From positions 359,922 through 423,921 of the forward strand of contig WVSL01000002.1 of assembly GCA_015689685.1 (NCBI GenBank): a DNA stretch of 64,000 nucleotides, read 5' to 3'. Numbering within the stretch: the stretch's first letter is position 1; every line of letters begins with the position of its first letter. Both the position numbers and the translations under genes were made by a program. This DNA comes from Rhodobacterales bacterium HKCCE2091 (GTDB lineage Bacteria; Pseudomonadota; Alphaproteobacteria; Rhodobacterales; Rhodobacteraceae). Under the pieces are notes generated by a model. The model had not been told where the DNA came from. It saw only the letters and a list, made by a program, of their open reading frames with translations, and made no database searches. This document shows positions 52,971 to 63,357 of this stretch, piece by piece.

Positions 52971-53992
52971 CACGGCTCGCCGCGGAAGATCTGCAGGTAG
53001 CGGCCGACCACGGCCTCCTTCGTGAACCGCGCGTTCAGCGTCTCCGTCCCGCCCGCGACGAGCCGGTCCCGCAACGCGCGGTCGTCCCTGATCCGCGCGA
53101 TCGCCGCCGCCATCTCGGGCGCCCCGTCGATCGGCACCATCAGGCAGTCGCCCTCGTCGGTCGCGAACCAGTTCGGCCCCTCCGACGCCGTTGAAACGCA
53201 GGGCACGCCGCAAGCCCATGCTTCGAGAATGACGTTGCCGAGCGGTTCGTGGCGCGACGGCATGACATAGCAGTCGGAGGCGGCGACGTGGTGCATCGGT
53301 TCCTCGACCCAGCCCACGAACCGCGTGCGGTCGGCGATGCCGAGTTCAGCCGCGAGGGTTTCGAGGTCGCCGCGCAGCTCGCCGTCGCCGATCAGCCAGA
53401 GCCACGCACCGGGCACCTCCGCGACCGCCCGCAGGAGCGTGTCGAAGCCCTTGCGGCGGATGAACCGGCCCGATCCGGTGACGAGGAAGGCGTCCTCCGG
53501 CGTGTCGAGCGCGGCGCGGCTGACCGGCACCGGAGAGACCTCGCGCGCGAAGTTCGAGATCACCTCCAGCCGCCGGTCCCACCCGAGCGCGCGGCACTTC
53601 TCCGCGATGCCCGGCGTGTTCGCCACGATCAGGTCGTTGTGGCGGAAGTGCTTGATATGCCTGGGGTAATCCCCGAGCCGCGTCAGCTTCACCGCCCCCG
53701 GCCAGTCCGGCACCAGACGCGAGGACCGCGACATCCACGCCATGATCGCGTCGGGCTGCCAGCGCCGGACCAGGCGGTGGACGCGCCAGGTCAGGATCGG
53801 GCTCGAAAGGGACAGGCGGCGGTAGTTGTTCTCGATGATCGGGCCGAGCGGGGCGACCTCGTCCTTCCACGACCGACCGGGGCGCGTGACGAAGCGCTGT
53901 TCGACGCCCGCTTCGGCGAAGGCATTGACGAGAATGACGAAAAACCGCTCCGCCCCGCCTTCCTTGCCGAAATGCATGTGCAGGACCTTCAC
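52970..53992 (-). CDS. Glycosyltransferase family 4
   Basis: 340-residue GT-B enzyme: N-terminal acceptor domain (VKVLHMHFGKEGGAERFFVILVNAFAEAGVEQRFV) and C-terminal donor domain (GSGRFIRRKGFDTLLRAV, EPLGNVILEAWACGVPCVST with the E-x7-E motif). GTG at 53990-53992, with GGAGG seven bases upstream, is preferred over a longer frame. It is divergent from the second GT25 gene with 67 bases between starts. Confidence 0.88.
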   Translation of the reverse strand: MKVLHMHFGKEGGAERFFVILVNAFAEAGVEQRFVTRPGRSWKDEVAPLGPIIENNYRRLSLSSPILTWRVHRLVRRWQPDAIMAWMSRSSRLVPDWPGAVKLTRLGDYPRHIKHFRHNDLIVANTPGIAEKCRALGWDRRLEVISNFAREVSPVPVSRAALDTPEDAFLVTGSGRFIRRKGFDTLLRAVAEVPGAWLWLIGDGELRGDLETLAAELGIADRTRFVGWVEEPMHHVAASDCYVMPSRHEPLGNVILEAWACGVPCVSTASEGPNWFATDEGDCLMVPIDGAPEMAAAIARIRDDRALRDRLVAGGTETLNARFTKEAVVGRYLQIFRGEP

Positions 53993-54020
53993 CGCGCCCC
54001 TCCGCCCCGTGCCTCGCAAG

Positions 54021-54053
54021 CCCTTGCCACGGCACGAAACCCCGTGGCAAGGG
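54021..54053 (+). promoter_or_regulatory. Hairpin masking the ribosome site of a GT25 gene
   Basis: CCCTTGCCACGG (54021-54032) pairs perfectly with CCGTGGCAAGGG (54042-54053) around a 9-base loop. The right arm covers the AAGGG region just upstream of the ATG at 54060, so the structure would hide the ribosome site of the GT25 mRNA. Confidence 0.6.
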
Positions 54054-54059
54054 GCGGGC

Positions 54060-54860
54060 ATGGATCAGGCCATCCCCGCCTACGTCATCAACCTCGCCCG
54101 CCGGCCGGACCGGCTGGAACGGATCGCCGAGCACTTATCCAGCCGGAACATACACTTCGAGACCGTCATCGCTTGCGATGCGACGGAGGCCGCGCCCGAA
54201 ATCCTCGACGCCGTGATCCCCGAAGGGGGGCCGTTGGGCGCGCTTGGGCAGGGGGATCGGGCGTGTACGGTGAGCCATACCTATGCATGGAAGGCGTTCC
54301 TGCGATCCGGGGCCGGGTACGGGCTGATCCTGGAGGATGACGTGTGGCTTTCGGAGGACGTTTCGGAATGCCTGGGCCGCACGGACTGGATACCCAGTGA
54401 CCTGATAAAGCTGGAGAAATTCGGGGACGGCGCGTCGAAACTGCTGCTCGGGGCCGAGGTCGGGAGGACCCCCACGGGCCGGTCGATCCGGCCGCTCCTG
54501 TCGCGGCACGCGGGGGGTGGGGCCTATATCCTGTCGCGGGAGGCTGCGGAGGAGGCCCTGAAATGGCGCGGATCCTTCCAAGTGCCTGTGGATCATGCAC
54601 TTTTCAACGCCAACGTGTCCCCGCTCGCGCGGCGGCTCAGGCCCGCGATGGTGGTGCCCGCGATGGCGACGCAGCGCCAGTGGGCCTACAATTCCGACAT
54701 CGCGAAACACGGAAAAGCGGCCCGTCCCAAGGGGTTGGCGCTGAAATGGCGGAAGCTGAAGCGGGCCTGGTTCGAGGTCAACCGCGCGCCGCAGCAGGCG
54801 CTGGTGCTGGCCACAGGGCGGGCGCGGGTCGAGGCGGTGGAGTTCTTGGAACGCCCCTGA
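54060..54860 (+). CDS. Glycosyltransferase family 25, second
   Basis: 266 residues. AYVINLARRPDRLERIAEHLSSRNIHFETVIACDA at the N-terminus and GLILEDDVWLSED are GT25 marks; RHAGGGAYILSREAAEEAL lies in the middle. The C-terminal third is basic. The base composition is a little more AT-rich between 54240 and 54660 than in the flanking genes. Its leader contains a hairpin that covers the ribosome site. A terminator follows its stop. Confidence 0.88.
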   Translation: MDQAIPAYVINLARRPDRLERIAEHLSSRNIHFETVIACDATEAAPEILDAVIPEGGPLGALGQGDRACTVSHTYAWKAFLRSGAGYGLILEDDVWLSEDVSECLGRTDWIPSDLIKLEKFGDGASKLLLGAEVGRTPTGRSIRPLLSRHAGGGAYILSREAAEEALKWRGSFQVPVDHALFNANVSPLARRLRPAMVVPAMATQRQWAYNSDIAKHGKAARPKGLALKWRKLKRAWFEVNRAPQQALVLATGRARVEAVEFLERP

Positions 54861-54885
54861 AAATCGACGCGTGTGTCGGAAATTT

Positions 54886-54908
54886 CCGACGGGTTCGTCG
54901 GGTTTTTT
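54886..54908 (+). terminator. Intrinsic terminator after the GT25 gene
   Basis: CCGAC (54886-54890) and GTCGG (54897-54901) with a six-base loop, then TTTTTT (54903-54908). A perfect palindrome GTCGGAAATTTCCGAC (54875-54890) overlaps the left arm. Confidence 0.6.
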
Positions 54909-55049
54909 CGACGGCGGTGTCGGTTATCGCGGTTTCGGACCACGGACGGGCAGATGCGTCCCTCTCGCCGGGGTGGCGGCCCGCCGGGACAGGTGACAGA
55001 TCGCTGCAGGGGTGATAGCCCGCGCGACAGACATTCCCGGGATCCCGCC

Positions 55050-55697
55050 ATGCCCTCGATCAACCTCCTGGCCGCGTTCTTCGTCGCCACCGCCATCTTC
55101 GCCTACATGCCCGGTCCCGCCATGCTCTACGCGGCGGCCCAGACCATCGCGCGGGGACGGCGCGCCGGGTGGCTCGCGGCGCTCGGCATCCATGTCGGGG
55201 GTTACGCCCACGTCCTCGCCGCGGCCCTCGGGCTTGCCGTGCTGTTCGACGTGGTGCCCACGCTCTACGTCGCGGTGAAGCTGGCGGGCGCGGCGTACCT
55301 CGTGTGGCTCGGGCTGCGGCTGATCCTGGCGCGGGATGCGGCGCAGGATGCGCCCGACGCGGTAGCGGCGGCGACGGCAGAGGGCAGAACCGCGCGGCGC
55401 GCGTTCCGGGAGAGCATGCTGGTCGAGGTGCTGAACCCCAAGACGGCGATCTTCTACGTGGCGTTCCTGCCCCAGTTCACCGACCCGGCGGCCGCCCTGC
55501 CGATCTGGGCGCAACTGGCGCTGCTCGGCACCTTCGTGAACGTGATGTTCTCGAGCGCCGACGTTCTCTGCGTCCTGCTGGCGGACAAGGTCACGACGGC
55601 GCTGCGCCGGTCCGCCGCCGCCGGCCGCTGGGTCCGCCGCGCGGGCGGCAGCATTCTCGTGGCGCTTGGCGTGAACCTGGGGCTGTCGCGGGCGTAG
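55050..55697 (+). CDS. LysE/RhtB-family amino acid exporter
   Basis: 215-residue inner-membrane exporter with about six hydrophobic helices. Family marks: FFVATAIFAYMPGPAMLYAAAQTIARGRRAGWLAALGIHVGGY, AGAAYLVWLGLRLI, and FRESMLVEVLNPKTAIFYVAFLPQF. ATG 55050 begins the first helix. It is a single gene between a terminator and a low-GC stretch; exported substrate unknown. Confidence 0.9.
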   Translation: MPSINLLAAFFVATAIFAYMPGPAMLYAAAQTIARGRRAGWLAALGIHVGGYAHVLAAALGLAVLFDVVPTLYVAVKLAGAAYLVWLGLRLILARDAAQDAPDAVAAATAEGRTARRAFRESMLVEVLNPKTAIFYVAFLPQFTDPAAALPIWAQLALLGTFVNVMFSSADVLCVLLADKVTTALRRSAAAGRWVRRAGGSILVALGVNLGLSRA

Positions 55698-56156
55698 CGG
55701 CGGAGGCGGGTGCGGAGCCGTGGATCGACGGGCCGCGGGTCGGCGACGCTCCGGGTGCCGCTATGGCAATTTATGTTTGCAAAGTCCGTGTGAGCTGACC
55801 GCTGTGGCGGGACGTAGGCAGATCGCCGAGCCGTCTCGCCGAAGGAGAGCCGAATGGCGATCGGCGCACCTTCGGTGCGACGGGCGTCAAGGCGAAACGC
55901 AGCAGAGTTAGCCCTTGATATCGAGTGCAGTGTGGCAGCTCTCTTGCGAACTTCGACCCATGCTCCTCGCGTGCGCTATGGGTCGATTTTCGCCATCAAA
56001 ACCCTTCTGCCTGACTCTCGGAGTTTTAGCCCAAATGGCAAGGCTCAAAATTGCAGAAACCTGCAGACTGCGCCTGTCCCCTTTGGCCCCAGCAAAGAAG
56101 GATACGAAGGGACTTGTTCACTTGGCTTGACCACTTGTTGAAAGGTTCACCTAGAA
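55698..56156. other. Gene-free interval, GC falling towards the right
   Basis: About 460 bases with no convincing gene. The left part is GC-rich and holds a GATCGCC/GGCGATC pairing (55821-55827 with 55856-55862) and a CGCACC/GGTGCG hairpin after it. From about 55900 the sequence is visibly less GC-rich and continues into the orphan gene. Short frames here look like shadows. No IS ends or tRNA remnant seen. Confidence 0.5.
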
Positions 56157-56978
56157 TTAGCTTTCACATGAAGCACGTACCACAGCAGCCCAGTACTGTC
56201 CTCTCAATATTTCTGCGCGACCTACTATTCTTATGCACTCCCCATCGCTTATGACTGACAAAATCGGATTCCCACCTTGTGTTGTATTGCTTGTATTTGC
56301 TCTCAAGTTAACACTCCAACGGGCCCGCAGAATAGCACCAACTTCTGGAGGAGTGTTCCCAGTTATGCTCAGGCCATCCGAATTCGCATAACTAAAATTT
56401 ACTTGGGAGACAGAGGTGGGGTTTGCCCTGCCGAGAGCAACGAACCCATCGACTTCTGGATCGCCCGCAGGCCCCGCAGAATTGCCGGTTCCGGCCTCGG
56501 AACCACCGCCGTCACCCTCGCCGCTGCTATCCCCATCACTCTCGTCTCCGTCGCCTCCCCCGTCTTCGTCCCCTACTCCGTTTCCATCGCTTCTCCCGTC
56601 TCCCTCACCTATCTCTATCGCCTCGCCTACGGGATAGCCCCCGTAATTCCAATTGCCTCCATATCCAAAGTAGCCTTCACTAGTTCTACCGGAGGAAGCA
56701 ACGGTAAGTTCGGCAATAACTCGATCCTCATGCAAAACACGCGAAGCTTGCTCAATGCTAACATTGCACCGGCTAGAATATCTCTCGATAATGAAATCGG
56801 GTATAATTTCGGTTCTTTGGAGCAGTGCCATTTGCGCCCGTTCAGAATGCTCAAAACACCAAGTGTCCTCTTCAAGTCCCAGTCGGCGCCACTCGACATT
56901 CAGTCCCGCAATCGCGATTACTGTTGACGCGATGCCCGCAAGCACAATCTTCGAAATTTTTTCTAGTGCTTCAAGCAA
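56157..56978 (-). CDS. Orphan low-GC gene: membrane-anchored protein with Gly/Asp/Ser-rich linker
   Basis: 273 residues. Starts at TTG 56976-56978 (weak ribosome site). Hydrophobic helix near residues 8-24 (ISKIVLAGIASTVIAIAGL), a short cysteine-bearing domain to about 95, a linker at about 95-170 made largely of Gly, Asp, Glu and Ser, and a C-terminal beta-rich domain (about 175-273) with SVSQVNFSYANSDGLSITGN, two cysteines (GECIRI, RASCES). Probably a surface-exposed or periplasmic anchored protein. Codon use and GC are clearly unlike the window, so horizontal acquisition is likely. No homolog recognised. Confidence 0.6.
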   Translation of the reverse strand: MLEALEKISKIVLAGIASTVIAIAGLNVEWRRLGLEEDTWCFEHSERAQMALLQRTEIIPDFIIERYSSRCNVSIEQASRVLHEDRVIAELTVASSGRTSEGYFGYGGNWNYGGYPVGEAIEIGEGDGRSDGNGVGDEDGGGDGDESDGDSSGEGDGGGSEAGTGNSAGPAGDPEVDGFVALGRANPTSVSQVNFSYANSDGLSITGNTPPEVGAILRARWSVNLRANTSNTTQGGNPILSVISDGECIRIVGRAEILRGQYWAAVVRASCES

Positions 56979-57233
56979 TTGTCATCAGCGTTCTTAAAGA
57001 TTCTGCAGAAAAACTTCTAGCAAGTCTCTGATGCTGCCGCAGTCATGTCAACCGTGTCGGTAATGATCGAGCGCCGCCGATCTCGAGTCCCAAATCAAAA
57101 CTACGCGGCTTCAAGAACTTATCTTGATACCAGCCCAAGCCTCGCAGGGTTTAGAATGTAACTGTACGAGCGTTCAAGTTCTCTTGCTGTCCAGATCAAA
57201 GAACCGATAGGGAGCGTTCCCACCGCCAACGCC
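56979..57233. other. Low-GC gene-free interval upstream of the orphan ORF
   Basis: About 255 bases with a base composition similar to the orphan gene; no coding frame supported. It separates the orphan gene (minus strand) from the acnA terminator. A TCAAGAA/TTCTTGA-like partial dyad is near 57110-57125. It presumably holds the orphan gene promoter. Confidence 0.45.
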
Positions 57234-57263
57234 AAAAAAAGACCCCGGCGGCATCCGCCGGGG
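57234..57263 (-). terminator. Intrinsic terminator of acnA
   Basis: On the minus strand, CCCCGGCGG pairs with CCGCCGGGG around a three-base loop and is followed by a TCTTTTTTT run (57234-57242). The 9-base stem with T-run makes it the clearest terminator in the window. Confidence 0.88.
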
Positions 57264-57288
57264 CCCCTCTTCATCCCTCAACCAACCC

Positions 57289-60066
<2,778 letters not shown>

Positions 60067-60294
60067 CTTCTGGCCTCCGTGATCCGAAAGGGGGGAATGC
60101 GTTGGTCTCGACACCCGAATTGCCACCCATTCGGAAACCGATCAAGGGGGTGCGACAATTTTCTGTATGCGATAGTATACATTTCATGGGCCGCCGGGCG
60201 CGGGAACGGTGCCCGCACCGGGCGGAGCGCGCGTGGCCACATCCGCCAACCGCGCCCCTTCCCCTCTCCGGGGGGTTTGGCTAGTCAGGTCGGC

Positions 60295-60930
60295 ATGGTT
60301 CTCGCGGTCATGGATCTGAGCGTTGGGCGCGGCCTCGTCGAGGTGCTGCGCGGGGTGAGCTTCCGGCTCGCCCCCGGCGCCGCGCTCGTGCTGCGCGGAC
60401 CGAACGGGGCCGGCAAGACGACGCTGCTGCGGACGCTGGCGGGGCTGACCCCGCCCTTCGCGGGCCGGGTGGAGGCAGAGCCCGACAGCGTCGCCTACGC
60501 GGGCCATGCCGACGGCATCAAGGCGCAGCTGACCGTGGCCGAGAACCTCGACTTCTGGGCCGCCGTCTTCGGCCGCGACGAGGTCGGCGCGGCGATGGAC
60601 GCCTTCGACCTCCGCGGCCTCGCAGACCGGCGGGCGGGCGAATTGTCGGCGGGTCAGAAGCGGCGGCTGTCGCTGGCGCGGCTTCTGGTCGCGGGGCGGC
60701 CGGTCTGGTGCCTCGACGAGCCCACGGTGTCGCTCGACGCCGAGAACGTCGCCCGTTTCGCCGCCGCCGTCACCGCCCACCTGGCCGCGGGCGGCGCGGC
60801 GGTGATGGCCACGCATATCGAACTCGGGATCGGGTCGGCAGAGACGCTGGACGTGGCCCGCTTCGCCGCCCCGCCGCCATCCGCGGGCGACCCCGGCGCC
60901 GATCCCTTCGGCGGGGACGCGCCGCTGTGA
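60295..60930 (+). CDS. ccmA: Heme exporter ATP-binding protein CcmA
   Basis: ATPase of the cytochrome c maturation heme-handling ABC complex (HelA in Rhodobacter), 211 residues. Walker [18 protein letters not shown], signature [15 protein letters not shown], Walker [13 protein letters not shown]. It drives release of holo-CcmE, which is not in the window. Start ATG at 60295-60297; ribosome site weak. The end is extended with [14 protein letters not shown]. First gene of ccmABCDG. Confidence 0.94.
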   Translation: MVLAVMDLSVGRGLVEVLRGVSFRLAPGAALVLRGPNGAGKTTLLRTLAGLTPPFAGRVEAEPDSVAYAGHADGIKAQLTVAENLDFWAAVFGRDEVGAAMDAFDLRGLADRRAGELSAGQKRRLSLARLLVAGRPVWCLDEPTVSLDAENVARFAAAVTAHLAAGGAAVMATHIELGIGSAETLDVARFAAPPPSAGDPGADPFGGDAPL

Positions 60931-61009
60931 CCGGGCACCCGACCCCGAAGGCCCGGACCGGTCGCGGCGGACGCGGCACGGGACGCCGCGCCGCGGAAAG
61001 GGCCGCGGC

Positions 61010-61666
61010 ATGATCGCGCTGATCCTCCGCGACCTGCGGCTCGCCTTTCGCGCCGGCGGCGGCTTCGGCCTCGCGCTCGCCTTCTTCCTGATCGTGGTCG
61101 TGCTGGTGCCGTTCGGCGTCGGCCCGGAGACCGGGCGGCTGTCCGGGATCGCGCCCGGCATCCTGTGGCTCGGCGCGCTGCTCGCGTGTCTCCTGTCGCT
61201 CGACCGGGTGTTCCAGCTCGACTGGGAGGACGGCAGCCTGGAGCTGCTGGCGACCTCGGCGCTGCCGCTCGAGACCCTCGCCTTCGCCAAGGCGATCGCG
61301 CACTGGCTGACCACCGGCCTGCCGCTGGTCGTCGCCGCGCCGCTCCTGGGCGTGATGCTGAACCTGCCCGGCCCGGCCTATCCCTGGCTTGCCGCGTCGC
61401 TGGCCGTGGGCACGCCGGGGCTGAGCGCCATCGGCACTTTCGGGGCGGCGCTGACGGTCGGGATCAAGCGCGGCGGGCTGCTGCTGTCGCTGCTTGTCCT
61501 GCCGCTCTACGTGCCGTCGCTGATCTTCGGCGCGATGACCGCGACCCGCGCCGCCGAGGCGCTGGATCCGCTGCCGCCGCTCGCGCTCCTGGCCGGGCTG
61601 TCGCTGGCCGCCGCCGCCGCGATGCCCTTCGCCGCGGCCGGGGCGCTCAGGGTCAACCTTCGGTAA
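61010..61666 (+). CDS. ccmB: Heme exporter permease CcmB
   Basis: 218-residue membrane subunit partnering CcmA (HelB); six hydrophobic helices. Early MIALILRDLRLAFRAGGGFGLALAFFLIVVVLVPFGVGPE and FQLDWEDGSLELLATSALPLETLAFAKAIAHWLTTGLPL are family marks. Separated from ccmA by about 80 bases. Confidence 0.94.
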   Translation: MIALILRDLRLAFRAGGGFGLALAFFLIVVVLVPFGVGPETGRLSGIAPGILWLGALLACLLSLDRVFQLDWEDGSLELLATSALPLETLAFAKAIAHWLTTGLPLVVAAPLLGVMLNLPGPAYPWLAASLAVGTPGLSAIGTFGAALTVGIKRGGLLLSLLVLPLYVPSLIFGAMTATRAAEALDPLPPLALLAGLSLAAAAAMPFAAAGALRVNLR

Positions 61667-61786
61667 TCGTGATGTTTTCATATGTGAATACGGGTGGTCC
61701 CCGCCGCCGCGCCCGCGTCAATCCGCGCAGCCCCGCACCGGGCTCCGGCGTTGTCGCAGGCCCGGAGGAGGCATAGGCTCCGCACC

Positions 61787-62518
61787 ATGTCCTCGCTCTG
61801 GGAATACGCGAACCCACGCAAGTTCATGGCCACCTCGGGCGCATTGCTGCCCTGGGTGTCGGGCCTTGCCGTGCTGTGCCTCGTGGGCGGGCTGTTCTGG
61901 GGCTTCTTCCTGACGCCCGACGATTTCCGGCAGGGCTCCACCGTCAAGATCATCTACCTGCACGTCCCCGCCGCGATCATGGCGATCAACGTCTGGCTGA
62001 TGATGCTGGTGGCCTCGCTGATCTGGCTGATCCGCCGCCACCACGTCTCGGCGCTGGCCGCGAAGGCCGCGGCGCCCGTGGGCGCGGTGTTCACCGCCAT
62101 CGCGCTTTTCACCGGGGCGGTCTGGGGCCAGCCGATGTGGGGGACGTGGTGGGAATGGGACCCGCGGCTGACCTCGTTCCTGATCCTGTTCCTGTTCTAC
62201 CTCGGCTACATCGCGATGTGGGAAGCGGTGGAGAACCCCGATGCCGCCGCCGACCTGACCACGGTCCTGTGCCTTGTCGGGTCGGTCTTCGCGGTGATCT
62301 CGCGCTATGCGCTGTTGTTCTGGAACCAGGGGCTGCATCAGGGCGCGAGCCTGTCGATGGACGCGGAGCAGAACGTGGCGGACGTGTTCTGGTACCCGCT
62401 CGTGACCTGCATCGCGGGGTTCTTCCTGCTGTTCCTCGCGCTGGTGCTCTACCGCACCCGGACCGAGATCCGCGCGCGCCGGCTGCGGGCCCTTCTTGCA
62501 CAGGAAAGGACCGCGTGA
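61787..62518 (+). CDS. ccmC: Heme exporter/ligand protein CcmC
   Basis: 243 residues, six helices (HelC). The tryptophan-rich WGTWWEWDPRLTS motif with flanking histidines (IIYLHVPAAIMAINV) transfers heme to CcmE. ATG at 61787 is chosen from the family N-terminus (MSSLWEYANPRKFM). GAGGAGGC lies upstream. The TGATG at its end couples it to ccmD. Confidence 0.94.
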   Translation: MSSLWEYANPRKFMATSGALLPWVSGLAVLCLVGGLFWGFFLTPDDFRQGSTVKIIYLHVPAAIMAINVWLMMLVASLIWLIRRHHVSALAAKAAAPVGAVFTAIALFTGAVWGQPMWGTWWEWDPRLTSFLILFLFYLGYIAMWEAVENPDAAADLTTVLCLVGSVFAVISRYALLFWNQGLHQGASLSMDAEQNVADVFWYPLVTCIAGFFLLFLALVLYRTRTEIRARRLRALLAQERTA

Positions 62519-62673
62519 TGCCCGATCTCGGCCGCTACGCGACGGAGGTCCTGACCGCCTACGGGGTGTCCATCGTGGCGCTCGCGGCGCTGGTCTGGCT
62601 GTCGGTCCGGCAGGCGCGCCGGGTGCGCCGCCGGCTGGAGGACGTCGAGGCGCGGAGGCGCGCGCCGGGATGA
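62518..62673 (+). CDS. ccmD: Heme exporter small protein CcmD
   Basis: 51-residue single-helix protein that stabilises CcmC-CcmE and the CcmAB complex (HelD). Hydrophobic helix YGVSIVALAALVWLSVRQ then basic tail. It starts in a TGATG with ccmC and ends in an ATGA with ccmG. Confidence 0.9.
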   Translation: MPDLGRYATEVLTAYGVSIVALAALVWLSVRQARRVRRRLEDVEARRRAPG

Positions 62674-63269
62674 AACGGATCAACTGGCTCATGGTGCTGC
62701 CGCTGGTGCTGACCGCGGGTTTCTTCGCGCTCGCGGGGGTGCGGCTGGCGTCGAATTCCGCCGATCAGAGCGCGGGCGTGGACACTGCCGCCCTGCCCTC
62801 CACCCGCGAGGGCCGGCCGGCGCCGCCCCTGTCGCTCGACCGGCTCGGCGAGACGCCGCTGCTGACGTCGGAGGATCTCGCGGCCGGGGGCGAGGGGCTC
62901 GTGGTGCTGAACTTCTGGGCCAGCTGGTGCCCGCCCTGCCGTGCCGAGCACCCGACCCTGACCGCGCTGGCCGAGGCCGGGATGCCGCTTTACGGGGTCA
63001 ACTACCGCGACCGCATCGACCAGGCGCTCGGCTTTCTCGACGAACTTGGCAATCCCTACGCGCGGCTCGGCCGGGACGAACGCGCCCGGAACGGCGCCGA
63101 CTGGGGCGTGGTGGCGATGCCCGAGACGTTCTTCATCGACGGCGACGGGGTGGTGGTGCTGCACATCCGCGGCCCGGTCACCCGGCGGGCGCTGGACGAC
63201 CGGATCCGCCCGGCGCTGGCCGAGGCCGGCTACGACCTGCCGGAACTGCCGCCCCTGCCCGGCGGCTAG
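62670..63269 (+). CDS. ccmG: Thiol:disulfide interchange protein CcmG/DsbE
   Basis: 199 residues with N-terminal signal anchor (INWLMVLPLVLTAGFFALAGVRL) and periplasmic thioredoxin domain with active site NFWASWCPPCRAEHP and the typical GVVAMPETFFIDGDG cis-Pro region. Reduces apocytochrome/CcmH cysteines; HelX equivalent. ATGA overlap with ccmD. Last gene of the operon. Confidence 0.94.
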   Translation: MKRINWLMVLPLVLTAGFFALAGVRLASNSADQSAGVDTAALPSTREGRPAPPLSLDRLGETPLLTSEDLAAGGEGLVVLNFWASWCPPCRAEHPTLTALAEAGMPLYGVNYRDRIDQALGFLDELGNPYARLGRDERARNGADWGVVAMPETFFIDGDGVVVLHIRGPVTRRALDDRIRPALAEAGYDLPELPPLPGG

Positions 63270-63298
63270 GCCGCGGGGCCCGCGCGTCAATCGGCGCT

Positions 63299-63327
63299 TT
63301 GGTTCGGCCGTTGCGCCGGTCTAGGCT
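63299..63327 (+). promoter_or_regulatory. Sigma-70-like promoter for the terminal gene
   Basis: TTGGTT (63299-63304) and TAGGCT (63322-63327) with an exact 17-base spacer, about 25-30 bases upstream of the start region of the next gene. Confidence 0.42.
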
Positions 63328-63357
63328 GGCCCGACTCGCACCCGGAGGCCGCCGCCC

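Noticed and set aside
54875..54890. Perfect palindrome GTCGGAAATTTCCGAC
   Set aside because: Overlaps a terminator stem; a regulator site cannot be separated from chance at this GC content.
55698..57288. Genomic island with mobile-element genes
   Set aside because: Only base composition supports it; no integrase, transposase, tRNA end or flanking direct repeat was found, so only a low-GC stretch is claimed.
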